This document shows positions 43,656-54,786 of a stretch of 64,000 nucleotides of DNA, in pieces. The position numbers were made by a program, and so were the translations under genes. Position 1 is the stretch's first letter; each line of letters opens with the position of its first letter. The stretch comes from Adiantum capillus-veneris (lineage: Eukaryota; Streptophyta; Polypodiopsida; Polypodiales; Pteridaceae), in contig CM043962.1 in NCBI GenBank assembly GCA_014529385.2, positions 121,045,970-121,109,969 on the forward strand, written 5' to 3'. The notes beneath the pieces were generated by a model. It had not been told where the DNA came from. It worked only from the letters and a program-made list of their open reading frames with translations, and did no database searches.

Positions 43656-46600
43656 TCATACTGTTTGAAATGAGCTTGTCACCCTTTGAAACCAATTGTT
43701 CCAGTTGGTAATAGGTGAGGATTTTTGCCAGTAGTTTTCTATTACCCTAGATGCCTTGTCAAGCTGCAAGGGTGGTAAGGTACTCTCCCAGGATCGAACT
43801 TGAAGTGGTTCATTAGGTGATTCTTGAACACTGGGAGGTGTGGATTCTTTTGTAGCTTCATAGAGGTCCACTACTATAGATGGAGGCTGTGTAGAAGCTT
43901 TTACCTCTATGGATGTATTACATGAGGAGCTAGAATCTTCATGGGACTCCCCCCTTCCTGAGCTAGGTGGAACAAATCGTTCTTTCTTTGGTACCCAAAC
44001 TAGCTCGGGAGCGGGTATGTAACATTCTGTGATTTTTTTCTTTCCACGATCATTGATTCGTTTTGGAGCTACGGCATTGGGTTTACTTGGGTCAGGTGAT
44101 AGGTAAGAGCACAATCTACGTTTTGGCACCCAGATTTGATCATTTCCTTGATAGTATCCTTGGGCTTCCAATAGTCGTTTAGGAATCCAACGCAACATTT
44201 TCTTACTTTTCTTGGAGCGAGTGGTACGTTTCTTACAAGGCCTCTGTTTTTTAGCACTAGCTATGGTCACTAAAGAAGCTTTAGGGACCCACTTGTATGT
44301 TTTCTTCGTTACCTTAGGATGAGTCTTGTTGGAAGCGATATGCATTGCTTGTAGCATATTTAAGGGTATACGCATTTCATCCCCCTCAGGTGTTACCCAG
44401 GTCGTCCCTCTATTTCCCCAAGTGTCTATGGTTGATGCTAGGTGGACCCAGTCTACATTGTCTGATTCCCTCATACCCGGTAACACATCCATGTAAGGAG
44501 AATCTTGGCCAATGTCTGTATCCTTCTTACAAGTGTAACAATATTGTAGTGGGGCCGAGTGAACTGTGGTGTCAGAGCGATGATCAATAATGGTTTTACT
44601 CCCTAAGGGGTGTACCTTACCAGTCACCAAATCCACTCTAAGGACAGAGTCTTGGAATTGCAAATAGACATGATTTTTAGACCAATCGTGAACCATTTGT
44701 GCTTCCCTCATGAATGGTCGTCCTAAAATCATTTCATATGACATAAGGTGTTTAGAGAAATCCATTACAATGAACGTATGTCGTACCTTGTGTCCTAGAA
44801 CTTTGATCTTAAGATCCTTGAGCATCCCCATAGGTTTGGCTATGGTACCATTTGCCATCTTTACCACAATGTTAGTAACACTGAGGCGGGGTTTTCCCAT
44901 GGATTCCCAACAATCTTTTGTAACGATGCTAACTCCCGCACCACCATCAAGAATTCCCTTTATAGTTAATCCCTTGGTAGTGATGGGTAGGGTCGCATTA
45001 GACTCGTCGCCTTCAAAATACTGCCCTAATTCGTTAATGGGTACCTCGATCACAGACTCGTGTCCATCTAAGTCAAGTGATTGCACATGATTTTCCTCAT
45101 CAATCATAATCGAGTCAGGCCTATTTGGTTGCGCAAACTGCGGTAATCCCGTTCGTAGCTCTCCGTTAAGGAATGCTCGAAGTGCAAGGAATAACTCAGG
45201 ATCTCCATACAGCTTTGCTATGATCGTGGTTCGGACCTCAGAAGACATGAAGTCCACTAGTTTGGCAACATTCATTGGCGTTTTGCAGGGTGTAGGTCCT
45301 TGACTAGGAACTGGTGAGGATGGAATCTCATATTCCTCAATGGGATCAGGTATTCCTTCGTTAAACATCCTTTCCAACAAGAAGGGTGTATGCTCACTTT
45401 CTGATGTCCCGTCCTCACTCCCTTCTTGGATGATACTAGATATGGCTAACGGTCTATGGTTCATGTGGGGTGGATGAACTTGCGTGGGAAACACTGTGTC
45501 ATGAATTTTTACATGCATGGGTTCTGGTTCTAGTTTCCTTTGAGTCTCCTCCACTAAACCTCTTAGATGTTTCACCTGCTTAATCTCGTCTACAGGGTTT
45601 GGGTACGTCCCGATCTTCTTTTTACGATTCTTCCCTTTTTGCCCCTGCGGTTTATCTTGGGGGTCTTGGATTGGATTTGGAAACACTTGTGGTGTTTTCA
45701 GAGGCTCTTTATGGTTTTCTCTTATTCGGTTTTCATTTGGTTCCATGTTACGGTTTTCTTTGTCGGTCTTTCCCTTTGTGGTATTGGTTCTAGTCTCCAT
45801 TGTCTCGACTGAATCTGAATCATCTTCGAGGTCATTCATATACACGGGGTCATCTCCTGTTCCTATGTTTGTTTTGGAACTTGGCTTTGAATTTTCCGTA
45901 TTCTGCGACTTCTTCCTTCGTGTCTTCTTTTTCTTTGCTTGGATAACTGACGCGGTATCTCTCTCTTCGAGGATATGTCCTGGCCCTTGAAGCATGGACC
46001 GTGTAATCGCATAAGCAGGTGCGACGGGTGGTATTGGCGATGTCACACTAGCAATTTCGACCAAATTCAGGGGTGTGATTTTAGGCGCATTTGGGTTATA
46101 GGGGCATTGGGCAATCAAGTGATCTATGCCACAACGATTACATGTGAGTATTGGCATTGCAGACGTGCTCCCTTGATTCACTTGCATCTGTGCAGCATTC
46201 TTTTGCAGCCTAATAGGGCACTCCGCTACTCGATGTGGTCCACCACACTCGTAGCATTGAAGAGGTGGCCTCCTAGCCTGGGTGTTGATATTTTGACCTC
46301 TGGATGCGAGAGCAGCAGCTTGATAAACCGGCTTGACTTGTCCCCAACAATCTTCCATGTAGTATATAGGACACTCTTCCAATGTATCAAGTCCGTAGGC
46401 AATACTAGTGTCTATTTCCTCCTCACAACCATCTGCATAAGCATTTGATGGCTCGCAACCCACTTGGTTCATAGGGGCGACTCTTGGATGCGGGGGCTGC
46501 GGTCCTAGCACAGGAGGTGGTAATGGTGTAGCTTGTACAACATTTTGAGATCTAGGGACCATGTGTTGCGGTAGTTGCTCAACAGGTGGAGTAGGCATCA

Positions 46601-47087
46601 ATACAGGAGCTCGAGGCGCATCCGTCCAGGCTACAGGTGGTCTATTTGCCATCATACGTTTGATCATTAAACAATCCTTAGCTTGGTGACCATACCTACC
46701 ACATGCGTTGCAAGTTCCATTAAATTTTACTCTAAACGTAGGGCACTCACTAGTGCTATGTGGACCTAAGCAAATGGAACACCATTGTTGCTCCCTTCTT
46801 GGATACATGTGACTATTTTGAGGGGGTCGATTATCCTTAAGAGACTCTTGGATTGCCTTGGTGAGGTCTGTCAAGAATGTCTCAAATACCTTTGGCTCAT
46901 TGGCAATGGGCTTTGCAGTCATGGGTTCATACTCAATGGCTTGTGAGCTAGTGGATCTCGTGTCAGTAGACACCCTCATGCCTGCTATCATCAAGTTGTC
47001 CTCTAATTGGATTGCATTGGCAGTGACATCTTCCCAGGTTGTGATACCTCTAATCACTAGTCCATTATAGATTCCTTCATTCCTCAA
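43656..47087 (-). CDS. Gag C-terminal, zinc-knuckle and protease protein of element B
   Basis: 1143 codons that continue gag after a one-base frameshift. The first 35 residues finish the gag core (IRGITTWEDVTANAIQLED). Four Cys-rich knuckles follow near residues 103-115, 126-139, 278-290 and 316-328. The second and fourth fit CX2CX4HX4C, and the first and third have one residue fewer between the second Cys and His. A basic-acidic linker leads to a retropepsin-like domain near residue 713 with ILDGGAGVSIVTK (Asp-Gly-Gly in place of Asp-Ser/Thr-Gly) and MILGRPFM. The tail (about 930-1035) carries four W-x-P-K motifs: YKWVPK, LRWIPK, QIWVPK and LVWVPK. No polymerase follows. The annotated start is simply the first Met in frame. 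Confidence 0.88.
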   Translation of the reverse strand: MRNEGIYNGLVIRGITTWEDVTANAIQLEDNLMIAGMRVSTDTRSTSSQAIEYEPMTAKPIANEPKVFETFLTDLTKAIQESLKDNRPPQNSHMYPRREQQWCSICLGPHSTSECPTFRVKFNGTCNACGRYGHQAKDCLMIKRMMANRPPVAWTDAPRAPVLMPTPPVEQLPQHMVPRSQNVVQATPLPPPVLGPQPPHPRVAPMNQVGCEPSNAYADGCEEEIDTSIAYGLDTLEECPIYYMEDCWGQVKPVYQAAALASRGQNINTQARRPPLQCYECGGPHRVAECPIRLQKNAAQMQVNQGSTSAMPILTCNRCGIDHLIAQCPYNPNAPKITPLNLVEIASVTSPIPPVAPAYAITRSMLQGPGHILEERDTASVIQAKKKKTRRKKSQNTENSKPSSKTNIGTGDDPVYMNDLEDDSDSVETMETRTNTTKGKTDKENRNMEPNENRIRENHKEPLKTPQVFPNPIQDPQDKPQGQKGKNRKKKIGTYPNPVDEIKQVKHLRGLVEETQRKLEPEPMHVKIHDTVFPTQVHPPHMNHRPLAISSIIQEGSEDGTSESEHTPFLLERMFNEGIPDPIEEYEIPSSPVPSQGPTPCKTPMNVAKLVDFMSSEVRTTIIAKLYGDPELFLALRAFLNGELRTGLPQFAQPNRPDSIMIDEENHVQSLDLDGHESVIEVPINELGQYFEGDESNATLPITTKGLTIKGILDGGAGVSIVTKDCWESMGKPRLSVTNIVVKMANGTIAKPMGMLKDLKIKVLGHKVRHTFIVMDFSKHLMSYEMILGRPFMREAQMVHDWSKNHVYLQFQDSVLRVDLVTGKVHPLGSKTIIDHRSDTTVHSAPLQYCYTCKKDTDIGQDSPYMDVLPGMRESDNVDWVHLASTIDTWGNRGTTWVTPEGDEMRIPLNMLQAMHIASNKTHPKVTKKTYKWVPKASLVTIASAKKQRPCKKRTTRSKKSKKMLRWIPKRLLEAQGYYQGNDQIWVPKRRLCSYLSPDPSKPNAVAPKRINDRGKKKITECYIPAPELVWVPKKERFVPPSSGRGESHEDSSSSCNTSIEVKASTQPPSIVVDLYEATKESTPPSVQESPNEPLQVRSWESTLPPLQLDKASRVIENYWQKSSPITNWNNWFQRVTSSFQTV

Positions 47088-47161
47088 CCCTCGAATGAAT
47101 CGATCAAGCAGTTGGTTATTGTTGAAGCGCTCATTTACAGGGCAACGAGAGTTTAAGTGCT

Positions 47162-48835
47162 TTAACGACTAATGAAGTCCCTTACTGACTCTCCTTCCTT
47201 ACGTTCGGCCTTCTGTAGCTGAGATGCTACACCCCAAAGCACACCTTCTCGTATGTACTCCTTTAGAAACAACCTTCGAAGGGTAGGGTAGATTGTTTTC
47301 TCGTCCACCCTTAGGGTCCTATACCAATCTCCAGCCTTCCCACTTAATGTCAAGCTTAAGGCATTGCACTTATGTAGTTCGTTGCGTTCCCCTAAGGAAT
47401 CACATACTTGTTCAAACACTTCAATGTGTTTTCTAGCATCTTCGTCCCCATTGAATTTTTGCGTGAGTTTGGCAATTTGTACTGCCTTACTTCTAGGCTC
47501 TCTATCAGATGCATGACGCATATTTTCCGCGATAGATCGACCTATGGTTTGAGCAAACGCTGCCAAGTCACCTATGTGAGGAGGCAGGGCCGGTGGAGGT
47601 ACTCTTGGAATCATATGTGGGAGAGGAACGGGTACCGGTCTTGGCATATGTGTGGATGATGCAGGATATGGAACATAACCGGGCATAGGTCCACTCGGAT
47701 AAGAGCTAGGGAGCGGCACTCGAGGAGCATAAGCAAGTGGTACTATTGGAGGTGTGGGGGCCATGTGTGCATAAGGGGCTAGAGGCACATATGGTCGAGG
47801 CCCCATATTAGGTACTACGACACTAGGTAGTGGCACTGCGCTAACCGTAGATGTCATCGGTACATTCTCTGTCAGGCTTATCCCTGGAGTGAGCACTGTG
47901 TTTTCCTTAATAGAGGGTTGAGCCAAGTTAGGGAAGCTAAAGTTGTCGCTCGGAGGCTCAGATTGCATAGAGACCCCAGGTGAAATGACGTAAGATGGGT
48001 CCATGGGGCTCATTAGAGGAGTCTCCATTTGTGATAGAGTAGGCTGTTGAGCCTTGCTCGTATCCAGAAATCTCATGGGGCCAGTTGAGAGTATATTTAC
48101 CCCTCGGTTTTGCCTTTCGGATTGAATAATGCCATGGATAACATTACAGATCATTTTGTGTTGATCTTCGATGCTCGTGGCACTAGAGGTGGATTGTACA
48201 ATCTCTATCCATCCTACATGGTAGGCGTGGCTAGAGTGTAGATCCGTCAACACCTCAGTGTGGAGGTCATATGTCCAATGATCATTAATGAACAATCCTT
48301 CTAGAGTCGAGGTGTTAACGGTTTCTTGTGAGGTAGAAGCAATGTTGCTCCCCGTGGTTTTACTTGTCACCAACGGTACTCTAGAGGGAACTTCTGAAGG
48401 AGGCAGCTCAACAGGGCCTTCTTGGTAAGAAGTTGGCAGGATATCCACATGGACACTCTTTGGGGGTGTGGGGTCCACGTGCGATGTGAAAGGAGAGTCC
48501 ACTTCCCCACCCCCTTCGTGTGCTTCATTTGCATCAGGTTCCGAGCGAGTAGCTCTACCTAATGTTTCCATGAAACGGCTAAACATACTAGTACTAGGCT
48601 GTGGAGCTTCGGGAGGTGCATGGCCTTCTCTCTCAGTGTTTTGGGTAGGGTATGCTTCCATGATTTCTGAGTCGGAGGAGGAATCACTAGCGGCTATTTT
48701 AGGGTCTTGGGTGGTGCTACCTTGTGTCCCCGCTGAGGGTCTAGAGCTTATCGTGGATGGGTAATGGGTGTCCGTATGAACAGAGGCACCCTCAATATGA
48801 TCGTGTTCTAGCACCCGCCCAGAGCGTAAGTGCAT
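47162..48835 (-). CDS. Gag N-terminal part of element B
   Basis: 557 codons, starting MHLRSGRVLEHDHIEG as Gag proteins of Ty3/Gypsy type often do (a Thr/Leu-Arg-Ser-Gly start). A long Ser/Thr/Pro-rich, probably disordered region (to about residue 430) is followed by the Retrotrans_gag core: FNGDEDARKHIEVFEQVCDS, LSGKAGDWYRTL and TLRRLFLKEY. The ORF ends DFISR and a TAA. One base appears to be missing near 47,162-47,166, because the next frame continues the same domain (LLDRFIRGLR). The frameshift separates it from the zinc-knuckle ORF. Whether translation bypasses it is unknown. Confidence 0.85.
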   Translation of the reverse strand: MHLRSGRVLEHDHIEGASVHTDTHYPSTISSRPSAGTQGSTTQDPKIAASDSSSDSEIMEAYPTQNTEREGHAPPEAPQPSTSMFSRFMETLGRATRSEPDANEAHEGGGEVDSPFTSHVDPTPPKSVHVDILPTSYQEGPVELPPSEVPSRVPLVTSKTTGSNIASTSQETVNTSTLEGLFINDHWTYDLHTEVLTDLHSSHAYHVGWIEIVQSTSSATSIEDQHKMICNVIHGIIQSERQNRGVNILSTGPMRFLDTSKAQQPTLSQMETPLMSPMDPSYVISPGVSMQSEPPSDNFSFPNLAQPSIKENTVLTPGISLTENVPMTSTVSAVPLPSVVVPNMGPRPYVPLAPYAHMAPTPPIVPLAYAPRVPLPSSYPSGPMPGYVPYPASSTHMPRPVPVPLPHMIPRVPPPALPPHIGDLAAFAQTIGRSIAENMRHASDREPRSKAVQIAKLTQKFNGDEDARKHIEVFEQVCDSLGERNELHKCNALSLTLSGKAGDWYRTLRVDEKTIYPTLRRLFLKEYIREGVLWGVASQLQKAERKEGESVRDFISR

Positions 48836-49379
48836 GTGCTTTTGATACCCTAAGGTGTCAAAAAGCTGCTCTAGGAGGCCTTGTGACTAGTTTTTAGCGT
48901 GTTTTTTGTTTGTTTTTTTGCTAGATTTTTTAGAGCGTGTCGTGGAATAGGCCGTGTGATAGCTCGAAACGAGCGTATCGGTCAGAGAGTCGTGCCGTGC
49001 TTTACAGCCCTCCGTTTGGTCACTCTATGCCCTCGGAATCCTTAAAACTGTCAATTTCCAGTAGGGAACTAGGCCCAAACTACAAAGTCAAAGGGTGCAA
49101 GTGGGAAGAGAAAGGAGGAGAGTGGAGGACTTGTCCCACATGCTCTCATTCTCTCTTGAGGGAGTAGGGTATATATATAAGAGTGAGTTTAGTATATATC
49201 ATAAGACTGAGGACTGAGGCCTGGGCCTGGGCTTGGGCTTGGGCTAATGATCCCGATCCCGATCTATCTTTTATACAAACCAACCCGTACGTTTTAAGAG
49301 TCACGTTTTTTATTTTCGAAAAATATCGCCACCCACTCGCTCGCGTTTTTAATTTCCGAAATATTTTTTTTTTTTCTTT

Positions 49380-49620
49380 TCGGTCGATGCAGAAAAACGC
49401 AGAAATTGAAAAAAACGCAGAGAATGCAGAGAACGCAGAAAAAACGCAGAAATTGCAGAAAATGCAGGAAAAACGCAGAAAAAATGCAGAAATTGCAGAA
49501 CTTGACAGAAATTGAAAACGCCGAACTTGAAATTGCAGAAATTGTAGAAATTGAAAAAACGCAGACAATAGCAGAAATTGAAACTTGACAGCAAATGCAG
49601 AAAACGCAAAAAACAGAAAT
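49380..49620. repeat. Leader minisatellite of element B (AACGCAGAAATTG)n
   Basis: About 20 imperfect units of GCAGAAATTGAAAAAAC/AACGCAGAG type lie 90-330 bp downstream (element sense) of the primer site. The strand bias is extreme: purines on plus, TTTCTGC on the element's RNA sense. ORFs in several frames here are by-products. The position would suit an RNA packaging or dimer region, but that is inference. Confidence 0.8.
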
Positions 49621-49707
49621 CTCCACACACTCCTTCCCTGCTTTTCCTATGATACAAATTGCACCACAAGGAAGCGTAAAGTGCTAACCGAGCTTAGTGT
49701 AGGGCAT

Positions 49708-49726
49708 ATCCCCGGCAGCGGCGCCA
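49708..49726 (-). other. Primer binding site, tRNA-Asp
   Basis: Plus-strand ATCCCCGGCAGCGGCGCCA equals the 3' end of plant tRNA-Asp (ATCCCCGGCAACGGCGCCA) with one mismatch. It lies four bases from the 5' LTR. Confidence 0.88.
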
Positions 49727-49730
49727 AAAA

Positions 49731-50304
49731 TGTGCGCTCCTTCCCGCACTGTCGAAGCAAGGGACTTGCCAATACACCGTATGCGAGCCACAAACGGCTC
49801 CAAGCACACAACAAGCTTAAACTAGCAAGCTCAAGAAAACAAAGGGTGTGTCACTCACCGCTCTACGCTCGCCTTCGTGGTGGATTCCTCGCCGCGATGA
49901 AGAAGAAGCTACAGTCATGCCGCGCTCAACCGCTTCGCCGCCGTCGTGCCTTCGCAATGCTCGATCGCACACACACTCTCCCTCTCTCTCTCACACACAC
50001 ACACACAAACAAGGAGGTGAAGAAGAAGAAGATGGAGATGGAGCAAGAGCACTCTTCAATTGCACAAATGAGAGAATGAGTAAAAATTAGGTTTAGTTGG
50101 CTTTTATAGGAGCTCACCCCATTCACACTTGGGCGCCCATGCTTAACCAACTAATCCCTTGAATGTCCAAGTTAAAGTGCGCCTCTCATCGGCGATCACT
50201 CTACCTTTCCCTATTGGACCGACAAGCCCGGTACCTGACTCTACCAAATACATAATACGCGTCCATCGTAGGTGATGGGTGTCCGTGTGCCGTGAGGGTT
50301 AACA
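49731..50304 (-). repeat. 5' LTR of element B (right side)
   Basis: 574 bp, same ends as the left LTR. I count three substitutions against it plus a CT-to-CA shift within the microsatellite. Confidence 0.93.
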
Positions 50305-51083
50305 GAGTCAGTTCATCTTTGACCACATCTGTTGCCGGTTTGGCACCCCTCTTGAAATACTATCTGATAGAGGACCAGGGTTTAGAGCAGACTTGGTAGG
50401 AGAACTCATGCAGAAGCTAAATATTCAGCATCAACACTCTACTCCTTACTACCCTCAGTGCAATGGCTTGGTGGAAAAGGTAAATGGAATCATTTGCAAA
50501 ATTCTCACCAAACAGGTACATGCCAGGCGCCAAGATTGGGACAAACACCTCAATGGAGCTCTATGGGCCTATAGAACCTCCTTCAAAACCACATTAGGGT
50601 ACACACCCTTTCATTTGGTTTATGGAAAGGAGGCGCTTTTGCCCATTGAAGTGAAGTTAACAAATCTTCGAATATTGGGTAGCCAGGTAGGCTCTCAAAA
50701 GGAGAAAGTACATCAAAGGATCATGGATCTAGAGAGGCTGCAATTGGATCGTGAAGAAGCCATCAACCACTATTCCCAAGAAGCAGAGAAGCGCAGAGAA
50801 AAGTTCAACAAAAAGCTAGCATCCAAAGACATCAAAAAGGGATCTCTGGTGCTTCGATATGACAATCGCTTCGACACTCGTAAGGATGGAAAGTTTCTTT
50901 TTCGATGGGAAGGCCCGTTCTTGGTCACCAAAAAGTTCAAAAATGGCTCTTACAGACTTCAAGACATTGATGGTAAAGTGCACAAGACTAGGACAAATGG
51001 ATGGCGTCTAAAGCCTTATCACATCAGGATAAGGTCAGCCCAAGATCAAAGAAATTAGGCTAGAGGCATGAATACCCCTAGCC

Positions 51084-51099
51084 AGGTTTGGGGGGGCTA
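51084..51099 (+). other. Polypurine tract of element C
   Basis: AGGTTTGGGGGGGCTA directly precedes the 3' LTR and primes plus-strand synthesis. Confidence 0.75.
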
Positions 51100-52608
<1,509 letters not shown>

Positions 52609-53470
52609 CTGTTTGTAAGAAAAATTGTTAGATTTGCCAATGATACCTAAGGATAGATTGCTTTATGTTTGGAGATCCTTTTTCATTTACATGCCTCCTA
52701 TACCATAATGCTCAATTCAATTTGCATGTGATTCTTGGTGGCTGCTATTAAATCATTAAAGCTTTTTCAAAGGCATGTAAAGGACGCATTGGGGAATGGC
52801 CAAGGCGATTACCTTGTGCTTTATGGGTAGAACTTGGAACTTAACATTAACTCTAAATTAAATTATCCCCTTGACCAAAATATTGCTCAGTTCAGTTTGT
52901 ATGTGAGCTTTGGTAGCTGCTTTTCATACTTACAACTTGACATAATTCTCTAATGAGCACTCAAGGGTGCTTAGACACTTGAGTGCCCCACTTTCCTACT
53001 TTGTGTATGGAAAAACATATTTTTTTGGGTCTTTTGAGTTTTGCTGTTAGGTAATTTTTCTAATGAATATTTTATTAAGAGATTCAAATACTTTAACTGG
53101 AGAATTCCAAGTTTCTAGTTTTTTCTCAAAAAAATTACAAAATTCCTAGAACTTTCAAAGAAAATGTATTTTTCATCACTAGTAATCCATGTCAATAGAA
53201 AATGAAGCCTAGTTTTCATGACTAAGTACAAAGAAGAAGATAGCGTTGGAAAAGTGCTAACTAGGAGGCAAGTTTTATTTTTCAAAGCTCTTTTGAAAGA
53301 ATTGTAGCTGACCAAGGGAGGTAATTCCCTTTGGGATGAATAATACCTTAAATTTTCAAGGCTTTTGCAAGTTCTTCTTGACCACAAGGCAAACACATGC
53401 CAATAGTTGATGTGTATATGCATAAATACCTCTAAGCTTAGGGGAGGGTGGTTAATGAGTGACAAATTTT
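52609..53470. other. No gene seen; right flank of element C
   Basis: AT-rich sequence. A 116-codon minus-strand ORF (53,115-53,465) has no recognised motif. Confidence 0.35.
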
Positions 53471-53539
53471 TGAATCATGTGAGAAAACATGGAGAAAAAT
53501 TTCACATGTTTAAGAGTGCTTGCCAAAGGCGATGAATCC

Positions 53540-53930
53540 TTAGAAAAGAAGCTTGCACAAAGAATTCAAGATCTTCAACAACTTGAGCCTGAGCTTGATA
53601 GGGAGGTATCTATCAACTAATACATAGTTGAAGCCATTAAGTGGAGTGATCAAGTCAACTACAAAGTAAAGTAAAAGGGAGTAAAGCAATGAATGATTAG
53701 AGAAGAAAATTTAGATCTTCAACGGCTTGAGCTTGATAGAGAGGTAGCTACTGCCTACTACATGGCTCCAGCCAATGAGGAGAGCGATTGAGACAACAAA
53801 GTCAAGGAAAAGGGACTAAAAGAGGGTTTTTTGGATCTTGTCGTAGCAAAAAATTTCTTTAACAATAAGAGGGTCCATACCTCATGTTTAAAAAACTCAA
53901 AATGGGAGTCCCCAACTACAAGTCCTCTCT
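53540..53930 (+). pseudogene. Duplicated Gypsy integrase C-terminal remnant
   Basis: Two adjacent blocks read like the helix before the integrase C-terminal domain: QDLQQLEPELDREV (about 53,570) and LQRLELDREV (about 53,720). The second is followed by NKVKEKGLKEGFLDLVVAKN and SKWESPT. This parallels element C's own LERLQLDREEA and KKGSLVLRYDNRF and WEGPF order, so it is an old fragment of a related Gypsy element. Stops interrupt both blocks. Confidence 0.5.
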
Positions 53931-54786
53931 AGCAAAGGATATAAGTGTCATGTAGTAAAAATCAAAACTCATAGTAAAATAATGATGGAGAAAGTCCCAA
54001 GTTTGGCTTAAGGTGGTGTTGGGGTAATACCGTGACCTATAAGTGGCGAAAAACTACAAGACTTGCATAAATTGGCTAGATCAGAGGCTCTTAATACATT
54101 AAATTTAATTTGGACTCTAGATGGTTAGACCAATTTGTGAAATCCTCACAATTAAGTATGTTTTTGCAGGAACATTACTAGGATGGATGACCTCCTAGGA
54201 AGTTGTTGCCCGCATTCCATATTAGAGTATACAACATTTTCATATCTTACTCTAGCTTCATTTCAAAACTCTCTTCTTGAAATTTTCTTTTAAATTTTAA
54301 ATTACACTTTTTAATTTCTAATTTTTACCTTACCACACTCTATTTACCTTTAGTGAGAGTTTTCCTACATTCTTGTAAAATATGGAAAGCAATTTTTATG
54401 TGTATATACTTAGCATGTCCCACTTATAGTTTATCCATGCATGCATATCATATGGTCTAATCCTACATCACCCATTCTAATCTTGAAGCAGTAATTATAA
54501 AAAAGAAAGAGCATTGGTGGCATTGAGACTAAAAGGGAAGACTTCTATTTTGGCCTTCTCTTCCCCTCAATCTTTCAACTTTAGATGCAGAAAAACACCT
54601 TTCCCAAGACTCTTTTACATCATGCCACCTCATTTTTGGCCCAAATAATCCCTTTAAGCATGTGGTTCATAGTTTTCCATTATATAAAATATCCATTTAT
54701 TGGAGCCATGTGCCCAAAGATATGGGCAAAATATTGAATAGAGTGAAAGCTATTTCCAAAGGAGTCTCCTATTTTTTGCTACCCTG
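53931..54786. other. No gene seen
   Basis: Anonymous AT-rich DNA. Confidence 0.35.

Larger units (their letters stand above)
41464..50304 (-). mobile_element. Element B: Gag-protease-only LTR retrotransposon
   Basis: An 8841-bp element in minus orientation. LTRs of 574 bp lie at 41,464-42,037 and 49,731-50,304. The tRNA-Asp primer site is at 49,708-49,726, a purine tract lies next to the left LTR, and a perfect GAGTC target repeat flanks the element. The only long coding is gag (48,835-47,162), then zinc knuckles and protease (47,087-43,656). The 1.6 kb from 43,655 to 42,038 and the leader hold no RT, RNase H or integrase. LTRs differ by about three substitutions plus microsatellite changes, so it moved recently. 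It resembles the plant TR-GAG group of non-autonomous elements and must use another element's enzymes. Confidence 0.92.
41061..51058 (+). pseudogene. Integrase of element C, interrupted by element B
   Basis: Left part 41,061-41,463: HHCC zinc-binding region (CHDDMCGGHFAHD, CQTCDECQ), then KWGIDAIGPL with the first catalytic Asp. Right part 50,305-51,058: SDRGPGF (second Asp), GLVEKVNG (Glu), the WAYRTSFKTTLGYTPFHLVYG block, and a C-terminal RYDNRFDTRKDGKF and FRWEGPF domain ending in TAG. Element B (41,464-50,304) sits between them. Removing B and one GAGTC copy leaves one continuous frame. The Asp-Asp-Glu triad is intact. The frame is otherwise broken only by the TAG just upstream (41,058). 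Confidence 0.93.

Noticed and set aside
44345-48764. Plus-strand ORFs opposite the gag and protease genes of B
   Set aside because: Shadows of the long minus-strand coding region, with no motifs.
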